Assembly: GCA_023416965.1 (NCBI GenBank)
Contig: JAEZGJ010000099.1
Span: 1 to 5,982 of the forward strand
Direction: 5' to 3'
From: Pseudomonadota bacterium
Lineage (GTDB): Bacteria > Pseudomonadota > Alphaproteobacteria > Rhizobiales > Phreatobacteraceae
Length of the DNA: 5,982 nt
Positions 1 to 5,843 of the stretch are shown piece after piece (the stretch's first letter is position 1; the number at the start of each line of letters is the position of its first letter). Position numbers and translations under genes: made by a program. The notes below the pieces were generated by a model that was given only the letters and a program-made list of their open reading frames with translations, was not told the DNA's origin and ran no database searches.

Positions 1-407
1 CCCGGGGCGGGGCGCGGGGGGGCGTGGCCCCCGCCCCCCCGCGCCTCCGCCGCCGCAGCCTCCTCGAGGGACGCCTCGGCCGTGCCGATCCGCTCCTCGA
101 GTTCCTGCCGGGCGCGCTGGTCGAGCAGCGATGAGGGGATAGCCCGAAGGGTCGCGATCGCCTGGCCCTGCTCAACCTCATCACCCGGGCGCAGCGAGGG
201 CCGGAGCAGCCGGGCCGCGAGCGGAGAGGAGACGACGTAGCGCTCGCGCACCCGCGTCCTCCCGGTCTCCTCGACGCTCGCGGTGAAACGGCCCGAGGTC
301 ACGGCCGCCGTCTCGACCTGGATGGCCCGCGGCATAAAGGCCCAGAAGCCGGCGCCGATGACAGCAAGGCCGGCGAGCAGGGAGACAACAATGCGGTTCC
401 GGCCCAT
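1..407 (-). CDS. HlyD-family periplasmic adaptor (membrane fusion protein), N-terminal part only
   Basis: This would be the periplasmic adaptor that links an inner-membrane ABC pump to the outer envelope. 135 complete codons are visible before the window edge. Seen: a short basic N-terminus and one hydrophobic signal-anchor helix (about residues 6-25). Next comes a beta-rich stretch typical of HlyD/AcrA-type adaptors (EETGRTRVRERYVVSSPLA, about 46-64) and a lipoyl-like half motif (RPGDEVEQGQAIATL, about 73-87). A charged, Ala/Glu-rich helix (about 94-123) would be the first arm of the coiled-coil hairpin. ATG at 407 lies 3 bp after the permease stop, so translation is probably coupled; only a weak purine stretch precedes it. 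Odd: from about residue 124 the helix turns into Gly/Pro-rich sequence encoded by a G/C homopolymer palindrome at the edge, which does not look like adaptor protein. The family call is firm; the last 12 or so residues are doubtful. Confidence 0.85.
   Translation of the reverse strand, partial: MGRNRIVVSLLAGLAVIGAGFWAFMPRAIQVETAAVTSGRFTASVEETGRTRVRERYVVSSPLAARLLRPSLRPGDEVEQGQAIATLRAIPSSLLDQRARQELEERIGTAEASLEEAAAAEARGGGGHAPPRPAP
11..45. repeat. Perfect 14-bp inverted repeat with 7-nt loop, G7/C7 tracts
   Basis: Bases 11-24 (GGCGCGGGGGGGCG) are the exact reverse complement of bases 32-45. The 7-nt spacer at 25-31 is TGGCCCC. It lies inside the adaptor reading frame, exactly where the predicted coiled coil stops looking like coiled coil. 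It could be a true GC-rich palindrome or a fold-back or low-complexity artefact at a sequence end. Confidence 0.9.
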
Positions 408-410
408 ATG

Positions 411-2777
411 TCAGTCTCTGGTCTTCAGGACGGCAACGAGATCCATCCGGTCTACCCGGCGCCGGATGCCGATCGCACTCGCTATGACGGCGGCGATGAC
501 GATGATCGCCGCATAGCCGAGGGTGGCGGGATGCACGACCGCCGGCAAGTCGAAGCTCTCGTTCTCGCGCAGGGCGAAGATGAGGGCGATCAGCCACCGT
601 GACAGTGCCAGACCCAGGGGCACCGCGACGAGCGTCATCAGCGCCAGTTCAGCGAACAGCACCTGCGCGACCTCCCGACGAGTGAACCCGAGAATACGAA
701 GGCTCGCCAGTTCCCAGGCGTGCTCCTGGAAGGCGACCCGGGCCGCATTGTAGACCACGCCGACGGCGATCAGGATGCCGAAACAGGTCAGGACCACGGC
801 GCTGATGGTCAGGAGCCCAGCGATCTTGTCGTTGAAGGCGGTGAGGGTAGCAGCCCGCGAGGTGACGGCCTCGATCTGCGGAAAGGTCTGCAGGCGGCGC
901 TGCACCGCACCGGTGCAGGCGGGATCGGCGGCGAGAACTATGGCGTTGACGAGGTCCTGTTCCCGCATGAGGCGGTTGAGCGAGCCGATTTCCGTATAGG
1001 CGTTGAACCCGAGAATGTCGTCGGCCAGACCGACGACCGGAGTTCGCCGCACCGGCCGGCTGCCCTCCAGCACCTCGACGGTGACCTCGTCCCCCGGCTC
1101 GACGCCGAGGTTTTGCGCCAGCCGACGCGACAGCACAAGGCCGTCGGCGGAGATCGGGATGGGCTGGAGCGCACTGTCGAGGGGCCGCTTGAGTTCGCCG
1201 CGGGCAGGAAGCCCCTGAAGGGCGAGCCTGTAGCTGCGATGCCCATAGCGCAGGCGCGCGGCGACAATCCGCTGCCCCTCTGCATGATGGACACCGGCCA
1301 TCGCCCCGAGTTCTCGAACAGAGCGGATGCCCGCGGGCCGGGACAGCGTGACCTGGACGTCTCCGCGTTCGATCCGCTCGAAATTCACCTCGATCATCGT
1401 GCCGAGCGCGTCCCACCAGAACAGGCCCATCACGATGAGCGGAACGGCAAAGGTCAGCCCGACCATCGTCATCAGCGAGCGTAGGGGCCGCCCCGCGATG
1501 CTGCGCGCGACCATCCGCCAGCGGGGACCGGGCACGAGCCCGGTCGCGAGGCGGGCGATGCGGCCGACACGCGCCGCGACCGGCTCGGCGGGCCGCATGG
1601 CCACTACCGCAGGCAGCAGCACGACCCGCTGCACGGCCGTCCAGATCCCGGCGGCCGCCGCGGCGAAAGCCAGCGCACCAGCCGCAAGAGGGATCCACGG
1701 GCGGAATTCGAAGCCCCAGTCCGGAAAGCGGAAGAAGGGGCGATAGGTGTCGATCATCAGCGACCCGAGCCAGGCGCCGAGGCCGGCGCCGGCAAGGACA
1801 CCGAGGAGCACGACGACGGCCGCGAGCTTGAGATAGTGCAGGAGGATCGGCTCGTTGGCATAGCCCAGCGCCTTCAGCGCCGCGATCTGCTCGCGCTGGA
1901 CCTCCACCAGCCGCCCCATGACGACATGCAGCAGGAAACTGGCGATGCCGAGGAAGATCAGCGGCACGACGATGGACATGGTGCGCTGTTCGGCGAGCTC
2001 ATCCTCCACGAATCGATGCGAGGCATGGTCTCGCCGCGTGATGGCGCCGCCGCCGCCATAGGGTTCGAGCAGCCGATCGATCTCGGCGACCACTGTTGCA
2101 GCATGGGCCTCCGGCGTGAGCCGGACGACGAGGTCATTGAAGGCCCCGCTCATGTCGAAGGCTGCCTCCACCGCGGGCCTGCCGGCCCAGATGATGGCAT
2201 AGGCGCGGTCGTCCGGGAGCGGCAGGCCGGGGCGCGACACGAAGACGAACTCGGGGGACATGGCCGTGCCGACGACACGAAAACGCTGCCGCCGGCCGTT
2301 CAGGATCACGTCGATCGTATCGTCGGCGCGAATGTGCCAGGCTTCGGCATAGGCGATGTTGACGATGACCTCATCGGCCCTGCCCGGATCGATCCAGCGG
2401 CCCGCCACGAGCCTCAGCCGGTTCAACTCGGGCTGTTGGCGAGCGGGGACCGAGACGATGCGCGCGCCGATCGCCAGGTCCGAGTCCGCGCGGTCGACCC
2501 GCGCCGGCTGTACGATGCGCGCCTCGACCGCAGCCACCCCAGCTACCTCCGCCAGCCGGCTCGCGAGCGCCAGCGGCGCGCGCTTCGCCTGGACGAACAG
2601 ATCGCCGAAGCGCTCGTGTTCATAATGCTTCTGCTGCATGGCCAGGAGTGTCAGGTAGTTCGACAGCGACATGCCGAAGACGGCGACGCCGGAAGCGACC
2701 AGAAGGACGATGGCCAGAACCTGCGAGCGCATTAGCCACAGGTCCCGAGCGAGCTTCCGGTCGAGCATCCTCACCAT
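411..2777 (-). CDS. FtsX-type ABC transporter permease, two FtsX/MacB-like halves, 8 predicted membrane helices
   Basis: This is the inner-membrane permease of an export or mechanotransmission-type ABC system (MacB/LolCE/YbbP superfamily). At 788 residues it is a tandem of two four-helix halves, so one chain could form the whole membrane part. Seen: half 1 has helix 18-40, a large extracytoplasmic domain (about 45-265), and helices near 268-288, 317-341 and 362-384. Half 2 has helix 434-455, a second extracytoplasmic domain (about 460-650), and helices near 654-678, 707-735 and 752-770. Cytoplasmic coupling segments characteristic of FtsX occur in both halves after the second helix: EQIAALKALGY (about 296-306) and ELASLRILGF (about 689-698). 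The ATG at 2777 overlaps the ATPase stop (ATGGTGA), implying translational coupling. The adaptor follows 3 bp after its stop. The frame is intact. The substrate cannot be read from sequence. Confidence 0.93.
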   Translation of the reverse strand: MVRMLDRKLARDLWLMRSQVLAIVLLVASGVAVFGMSLSNYLTLLAMQQKHYEHERFGDLFVQAKRAPLALASRLAEVAGVAAVEARIVQPARVDRADSDLAIGARIVSVPARQQPELNRLRLVAGRWIDPGRADEVIVNIAYAEAWHIRADDTIDVILNGRRQRFRVVGTAMSPEFVFVSRPGLPLPDDRAYAIIWAGRPAVEAAFDMSGAFNDLVVRLTPEAHAATVVAEIDRLLEPYGGGGAITRRDHASHRFVEDELAEQRTMSIVVPLIFLGIASFLLHVVMGRLVEVQREQIAALKALGYANEPILLHYLKLAAVVVLLGVLAGAGLGAWLGSLMIDTYRPFFRFPDWGFEFRPWIPLAAGALAFAAAAAGIWTAVQRVVLLPAVVAMRPAEPVAARVGRIARLATGLVPGPRWRMVARSIAGRPLRSLMTMVGLTFAVPLIVMGLFWWDALGTMIEVNFERIERGDVQVTLSRPAGIRSVRELGAMAGVHHAEGQRIVAARLRYGHRSYRLALQGLPARGELKRPLDSALQPIPISADGLVLSRRLAQNLGVEPGDEVTVEVLEGSRPVRRTPVVGLADDILGFNAYTEIGSLNRLMREQDLVNAIVLAADPACTGAVQRRLQTFPQIEAVTSRAATLTAFNDKIAGLLTISAVVLTCFGILIAVGVVYNAARVAFQEHAWELASLRILGFTRREVAQVLFAELALMTLVAVPLGLALSRWLIALIFALRENESFDLPAVVHPATLGYAAIIVIAAVIASAIGIRRRVDRMDLVAVLKTRD

Positions 2778-3388
2778 GTCAGTTCGCTGGCGGGGACGCG
2801 AACCGCATTGCGGTCCTCACTGACGATGCGTCCGTCACGCATGCGCAGGATGCGGTCGGCCATGGCGGAGATGGCCGAATTGTGGGTGATGACAACGGTG
2901 GTGGTCGCGACGCGCTGCTGTTCGCCGCCGGAGAGCTGCGAGGGGAAATTGTCCATGCGGTGCGACAGGCCCACGAGTGCGAGGGCCTCTTCGGCCGCCA
3001 TGGGGTTCTCGGCGATCTCGGCTACCAGCATGACGTTTTCCCGCACCGTCAGGCTGGGAATGAGATTGTAGAACTGGAAGACGAAACCGACATGCTCGCG
3101 CCGGTACGTGGTCAGCTCGGCTTCCGTCGCCCCGGTGAGAACATGGTCTCGCCACTGCGCCTTGCCGGAGGTCGGCGCGTCGAGGCCGCCGAGGATGTTC
3201 AGCAGCGTCGACTTGCCGGACCCGGACGGCCCGAGGAGCACGACGAACTCGCCGGCATGGATATCGAGATCGACGTCATGCAGCGCCAGGACCTGGGTCG
3301 CGCCGCTTCCGTAGGCCTTGGTCAGGCCGCGTGCGATGAACACGGGCTGACGAAGAGTTCCCTCGTCGCGTTCTTGGTCAGCCACCAT
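2771..3388 (-). CDS. ABC transporter ATPase (MacB/LolD family) lacking the Walker B region
   Basis: This is the nucleotide-binding subunit for the FtsX-type permease encoded immediately downstream. From the chosen ATG at 3388 it has 205 residues. Seen: A-loop Tyr26, Walker A GPSGSGKST (53-61), Q-loop FVFQFYNLIPSLT with Gln105, signature LSGGEQQRV (152-160) and H-loop VVITHN with His169. Known for the family: after LSGGEQQRVA comes roughly 40 residues with IARAL, Walker B and catalytic Glu (LLLADEPTG) and the D-loop before the TTVVVITH strand. Here Ala161 is followed directly by TTTVVITHN, so that block is missing without a frame change. Members are usually about 220-250 residues. ATP hydrolysis should be lost or severely impaired if this is real. 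It could equally be a sequencing or assembly deletion. Upstream in-frame ATGs exist at 3436 and 3526, but 3388 fits the usual N-terminus best; its Shine-Dalgarno is weak. Confidence 0.88.
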   Translation of the reverse strand: MVADQERDEGTLRQPVFIARGLTKAYGSGATQVLALHDVDLDIHAGEFVVLLGPSGSGKSTLLNILGGLDAPTSGKAQWRDHVLTGATEAELTTYRREHVGFVFQFYNLIPSLTVRENVMLVAEIAENPMAAEEALALVGLSHRMDNFPSQLSGGEQQRVATTTVVITHNSAISAMADRILRMRDGRIVSEDRNAVRVPASELTW

Positions 3389-3444
3389 GGCGACTCTGCA
3401 ATCTCTTCCGGGCGGGTGATTGCGAAGTGGGAGCATGGCGCCGC

Positions 3445-3462
3445 CAAGCGGGCGCTTGTCAA
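3445..3462 (-). promoter_or_regulatory. Possible -35 box with adjacent operator-like palindrome for the ABC pump operon
   Basis: On the minus strand a perfect TTGACA occupies 3462-3457. It runs directly into a palindrome, CAAGCG-(2 nt)-CGCTTG, at 3458-3445. The location, about 70 bp upstream of the ATPase start, suits a promoter with an overlapping repressor site. No good TATAAT-like -10 is seen 16-18 nt downstream, so the promoter call is tentative; the palindrome itself is certain. Confidence 0.3.
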
Positions 3463-3620
3463 TCACGATATGAGGAGAGGTGGCTTTGCACTTCGTGAAG
3501 GCATGAGCTCCCAGGTCGCACCACATGGAGCCCGGGCCAGAGCCACCGCGACCGGCCGCAGGAGTTGCCGCCCGCCCGCAGGCCGGGGGGTGCGAGCCTG
3601 CACGTCGCCTGGGGCTGAAA

Positions 3621-3645
3621 TGAACCTTTCGTCCGCCTAAGAGTT
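3621..3645 (+). promoter_or_regulatory. Weak EcfG-like promoter upstream of the histidine kinase
   Basis: TGAAC (3621-3625), 16 nt, then AGTT (3642-3645) resembles the general-stress consensus GGAAC-N16/17-CGTT. It has one mismatch in each box. A start of transcription near 3652 would leave a leader of about 38 nt before the TTG at 3690. It is weaker than the two sites further right and could be chance. Confidence 0.25.
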
Positions 3646-3689
3646 ACCGCCGACGCAACTTTGCACAGCCAGCGAAGCCAGGTTCGAAC

Positions 3690-5048
3690 TTGACAGAAGA
3701 TCACGCCCTTGCAGCTCTCGCCGAGGGCTCGCCAGCCATGCTTTGGCGCGGCGATGTCAACGGCCGATGTGTTTATCTCAACGCGGCGATGCGAGCGTTC
3801 TGGGGCTTGAACCCTTCGGACTGCGCCACTTTCGACTGGGCGACGAGCCTGCTTGAGGCTGATCGGGAAAAGGTATTTGGACCTTTTTCCGAAGGCATGG
3901 CGCGGCAGAAGGAATTTTCCTGCGAAGGGCGCTATCGGCGCTGCGACGGAGCAGTGAGGATTCTGCGCACGCGAGCCGTTCCCTCTTTCGACGCAAGCGG
4001 CCGCTTCACCGGCATGATTGGTGTCAACGAGGACCTCACCGATCTCAGAGCCGCGGAGGCCGAACTCGAAAGCACCAATCGGGCCCTTGCCACCGGCTTG
4101 TCGCATCAGCAACGGCTCAACGAGAGGCTCAAGCTCGCGACCAGCATTTCCGGTCTCGCGATGTCCGAACATGACGAAGAGCTTCGATATACCTGGGCTC
4201 ACAACCTCCCTTCCGACGTGCTCGGAAAAACACCCGAAGAGCTGGTGGGGGCGGAAGTCGGAGGTCCCATCCACATGATGTTGAAGCGGGCCCTGTCCGG
4301 CACACCCCAGTCGGAGGAACTCCTTCTGTCGATCAACGGGGTCCCGCGCTGGTTCCACGTCCAGACGGCCCGGATCCTACATCCCGATGGAGCCCGCGGA
4401 GTGGTCGCAAGCGCCCTCGACGTGACCTCGCACCGGCTCAACCAGCAGAAACTGGAGGTTCTCGCCCGCGAACTCAGCCACAGGGTGAAGAATGTCTTCG
4501 CGGTCGTCCAGGCCATCGTCCGGCAGTCGGCCAAAGCAAGTGGGGCACCGAAAGAATTCGTGTCCAGTGTCGAGGCCCGCCTTCAGGCACTTGCTCACGC
4601 CCAGGATGCGCTCATAGCGACAGGGGACAACCAGGTCGCGCTGGGCGATCTCCTAAGGCGCCAGCTCGCGCATGTTTCTGGAGTGACCATCGAGGGCCCT
4701 GATCTGTCCATCCCGGGCCCTGTGGCGCCGTACATCGCCTTGGCGACCCATGAACTGAGCACCAACGCGCTGAAGTACGGTGCGCTGAGCCGCCCGAGCG
4801 GCTCTGTAAGCGTCACCTGGAAGCTGACCCCCACAGACATTCTGCAGATCGGCTGGCAAGAAGGGGGGGGGCCGGGATATTCCGCGGGAGGGAAGGTGGG
4901 TTTCGGCTCGGTGCTCCTGACCCAGATTTTCGGGGCCGCAACTGGTGGTCAGGTCCAACTCTTGCCCACCAGTGAAGGGCTTACCTGGCGCGCCGAATTC
5001 CCCATCAGGGCACATGTCGGTATGGGTATCTCTCACGAGAGCCGGTAA
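3690..5048 (+). CDS. HWE-family sensor histidine kinase with two PAS-like regions
   Basis: This is a cytoplasmic signal-transducing kinase of 452 residues, with no membrane helix and no receiver domain. Seen in order: a PAS-like domain (about 6-118, WRGDVNGRCVYLNAAM near the start, GVNEDLTDLR at its end) and a short linker helix (about 119-148). A second PAS-like region (about 149-250) carries the RYTW...LGKTPEEL pattern common in these kinases. The H-box is ELSHRVKN with phospho-acceptor His264, the N-box is HELSTNALKYGALS with Asn359, and the WxE motif of the HWE family is WQE at 389-391, followed by GGGPG and GFGS (404-407). Known: HWE kinases are abundant in alphaproteobacteria, and several control the PhyR-EcfG general stress response. 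The start is TTG, with CAGG about 7 nt upstream; ATG at codon 17 is the alternative but would cut into the first PAS. No response regulator is adjacent, so its partner is probably elsewhere. A run of nine G encodes the glycines after WQE. Confidence 0.92.
   Translation: MTEDHALAALAEGSPAMLWRGDVNGRCVYLNAAMRAFWGLNPSDCATFDWATSLLEADREKVFGPFSEGMARQKEFSCEGRYRRCDGAVRILRTRAVPSFDASGRFTGMIGVNEDLTDLRAAEAELESTNRALATGLSHQQRLNERLKLATSISGLAMSEHDEELRYTWAHNLPSDVLGKTPEELVGAEVGGPIHMMLKRALSGTPQSEELLLSINGVPRWFHVQTARILHPDGARGVVASALDVTSHRLNQQKLEVLARELSHRVKNVFAVVQAIVRQSAKASGAPKEFVSSVEARLQALAHAQDALIATGDNQVALGDLLRRQLAHVSGVTIEGPDLSIPGPVAPYIALATHELSTNALKYGALSRPSGSVSVTWKLTPTDILQIGWQEGGGPGYSAGGKVGFGSVLLTQIFGAATGGQVQLLPTSEGLTWRAEFPIRAHVGMGISHESR
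4863..4871 (+). repeat. Nine-G homopolymer inside the kinase ATP-binding domain
   Basis: Nine consecutive G encode three glycines immediately after the WQE motif (residues 392-394). The reading frame on both sides matches the family, so the count shown keeps the gene intact. A one-base change in the run would shift the frame and remove the last ~60 residues. Confidence 0.95.
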
Positions 5049-5072
5049 CACCCCCTTAGAACGGCGTCGTTA

Positions 5073-5087
5073 AGCGCCAGTGGCGCT
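5073..5087 (+). terminator. Small hairpin after the kinase gene, terminator-like but without a T tract
   Basis: AGCGCC and GGCGCT form a perfect 6-bp stem around a 3-nt loop, 25 nt after the kinase stop codon. No run of T follows, so it is not a canonical intrinsic terminator. It may instead protect the mRNA end or mean little. Confidence 0.25.
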
Positions 5088-5231
5088 CCTGACGGTGCTG
5101 GGGCAATGGCGAACGGCCTGTGGAGCAGTACATTCTGAGGGACGCCTCGCGGAGCCCAGTGATCCGCGGGGGGCTGGTCATATCCATCACGGGCAGATCC
5201 TGCTTGATCTCTCTCCCACGGCAGCCCTCGG

Positions 5232-5257
5232 GGAACCCTGTGGCCTTTTGCCCGGTT
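5232..5257 (+). promoter_or_regulatory. EcfG (general stress sigma factor) type promoter for the DUF421 gene
   Basis: GGAAC (5232-5236), exactly 17 nt, then GGTT (5254-5257) matches the alphaproteobacterial general-stress consensus GGAAC-N16/17-CGTT except for the first base of the -10. Transcription would begin near 5264, leaving a short leader that contains the strong AAGGAGG at 5276-5282. Spacing is identical to the site in front of the next gene. Confidence 0.6.
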
Positions 5258-5275
5258 CAGCAGTGGACGGGCATG

Positions 5276-5282
5276 AAGGAGG
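5276..5282 (+). promoter_or_regulatory. Strong Shine-Dalgarno that fixes the GTG start of the DUF421 gene
   Basis: AAGGAGG is separated by 5 nt from GTG at 5288. It overlaps codons 2-4 of the in-frame ATG at 5273, which makes the ATG an unlikely start. Confidence 0.8.
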
Positions 5283-5287
5283 CAGCC

Positions 5288-5773
5288 GTGGTCGACTGGC
5301 ACCAGATGTTCGTGCCCACGGGCTCGCTGCTCGACCCCGTGATCCGCGGCACGGTGATGTATCTGGCGCTCTTCGTCATTCTGCGCCTGGCGCCGACGCG
5401 ACAGGTTGGCGAAATGTCGACCTCCGATCTCCTTGTCATCGTGCTCATCGCCGACGTGTCGCAGAACGCCTTCGCGGCTGACATGAAGTCGATCCCCGAG
5501 GGCCTGGTCCTGGTGATCACCATCATGGCCGGGGATTTCGTCATCGACTGGCTCGCCTGGCGCTTTCCCGCCTTCGGCTCCCTCGTCGAACATCCGCCGG
5601 TGACGCTGGTGAGGAATGGCCGGATCCTCTGGCGAAACCTGCGCCGCGAGAAGATGTCACGCGGCGAACTCATCAGCCATCTCAGGGAAAGCGGCACCGA
5701 CGACCCCGCCTCGGTCAAGCTGGCGCGGATCGAGCCCGACGGGCGGATCAGCGTCGTCCGCAAGGACGGATAG
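5288..5773 (+). CDS. DUF421 / YetF-like inner-membrane protein
   Basis: This is a 161-residue member of the DUF421 (YetF-like) membrane protein family, whose biochemical role is not established. Seen: three predicted membrane helices (about 17-35, 46-63, 72-91), with the conserved early pattern FVPTGSLLDPVIRGTVMYLAL and the DLLVIVLIADVSQNA segment in the second helix. A soluble C-terminal part (about 100-161) carries the family's typical NGRILWRNLRREKMSRGEL and DGRISVVRKDG pieces. The GTG at 5288 is chosen because a perfect AAGGAGG ends 5 nt before it and the resulting N-terminus matches the family. The in-frame ATGs at 5273 and 5120 would lack this ribosome site, and the latter would add unrelated sequence. 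An EcfG-type promoter lies just upstream, so stress-induced, monocistronic expression is likely. Confidence 0.88.
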   Translation: MVDWHQMFVPTGSLLDPVIRGTVMYLALFVILRLAPTRQVGEMSTSDLLVIVLIADVSQNAFAADMKSIPEGLVLVITIMAGDFVIDWLAWRFPAFGSLVEHPPVTLVRNGRILWRNLRREKMSRGELISHLRESGTDDPASVKLARIEPDGRISVVRKDG

Positions 5774-5794
5774 CAGCCGCTGCGCGGCCCGATG

Positions 5795-5820
5795 GGAACC
5801 GCCGCGCCGCGCCGCCTGTT
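5795..5820 (+). promoter_or_regulatory. EcfG-type promoter for the small downstream gene
   Basis: GGAAC (5795-5799), 17 nt, then TGTT (5817-5820) again fits GGAAC-N16/17-CGTT with only the first -10 base differing. It sits in the 70-bp gap after the DUF421 stop. Predicted transcription from about 5827 would give a leader of under 20 nt carrying AGGAGG at 5832-5837. Confidence 0.55.
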
Positions 5821-5843
5821 GCTCCTCCATCAGGAGGCGAGCC

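Larger units (their letters stand above)
3389..3689. other. Divergent intergenic region between the ABC pump operon and the histidine kinase
   Basis: These 301 bp separate two outward-facing transcription units and hold no convincing gene. Open frames across it are Arg/Pro/Ala-rich readings of GC-rich DNA. Contents that can be pointed to are a TTGACA box plus palindrome facing the pump (3445-3462) and a weak EcfG-like site facing the kinase (3621-3645). GGCCGG-type inverted pieces near 3552-3587 are separated by a long loop and have no clear meaning. Confidence 0.6.
5049..5287. other. Spacer between kinase and DUF421 gene
   Basis: The 239 bp hold the small hairpin at 5073-5087 and the EcfG-like promoter at 5232-5257. 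A frame open from 5120 into the DUF421 gene has no ribosome site and encodes sequence unlike the family. I see no RNA gene, repeat or mobile-element trace here. Confidence 0.55.

Noticed and set aside
1836..2735. A 299-codon open frame on the plus strand opposite the permease
   Set aside because: Its translation is rich in His, Arg, Asp and Gln with no family resemblance, and it mirrors the third-position GC bias of the intact permease on the other strand.
3339..3361. AAC...GTTCC on the plus strand, looking like a reversed EcfG promoter for the pump
   Set aside because: The spacer is only about 14 nt and the site is inside the ATPase coding region.
2648..3640. A 330-codon plus-strand frame spanning the ATPase and intergenic region
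   Set aside because: It lies antisense to the well-supported ATPase, shows no domain, and has an Arg/Pro/Ala-rich tail across non-coding GC-rich DNA.
3459..4358. A 299-codon minus-strand frame opposite the kinase N-terminus
   Set aside because: It is antisense to a clear PAS/HWE kinase and shows no recognisable motif or ribosome site.
66..5149. A 13-bp direct match, GAGGGACGCCTCG, at 66-78 and 5137-5149
   Set aside because: It is short, once in coding and once in spacer, with no flanking similarity; chance is likely in GC-rich sequence.
5033..5593. A 186-codon minus-strand frame opposite the DUF421 gene
   Set aside because: Its composition is that of a shadow frame, and the plus-strand DUF421 gene has a strong ribosome site, promoter and family match.
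5821..5842. A hairpin (CCTCC with GGAGG, extended by GCT/AGC) that could hide the ribosome site of the small gene
   Set aside because: If transcription starts at the EcfG-like promoter, near 5827, most of the left arm is not in the mRNA. It could matter only for read-through from the DUF421 gene.
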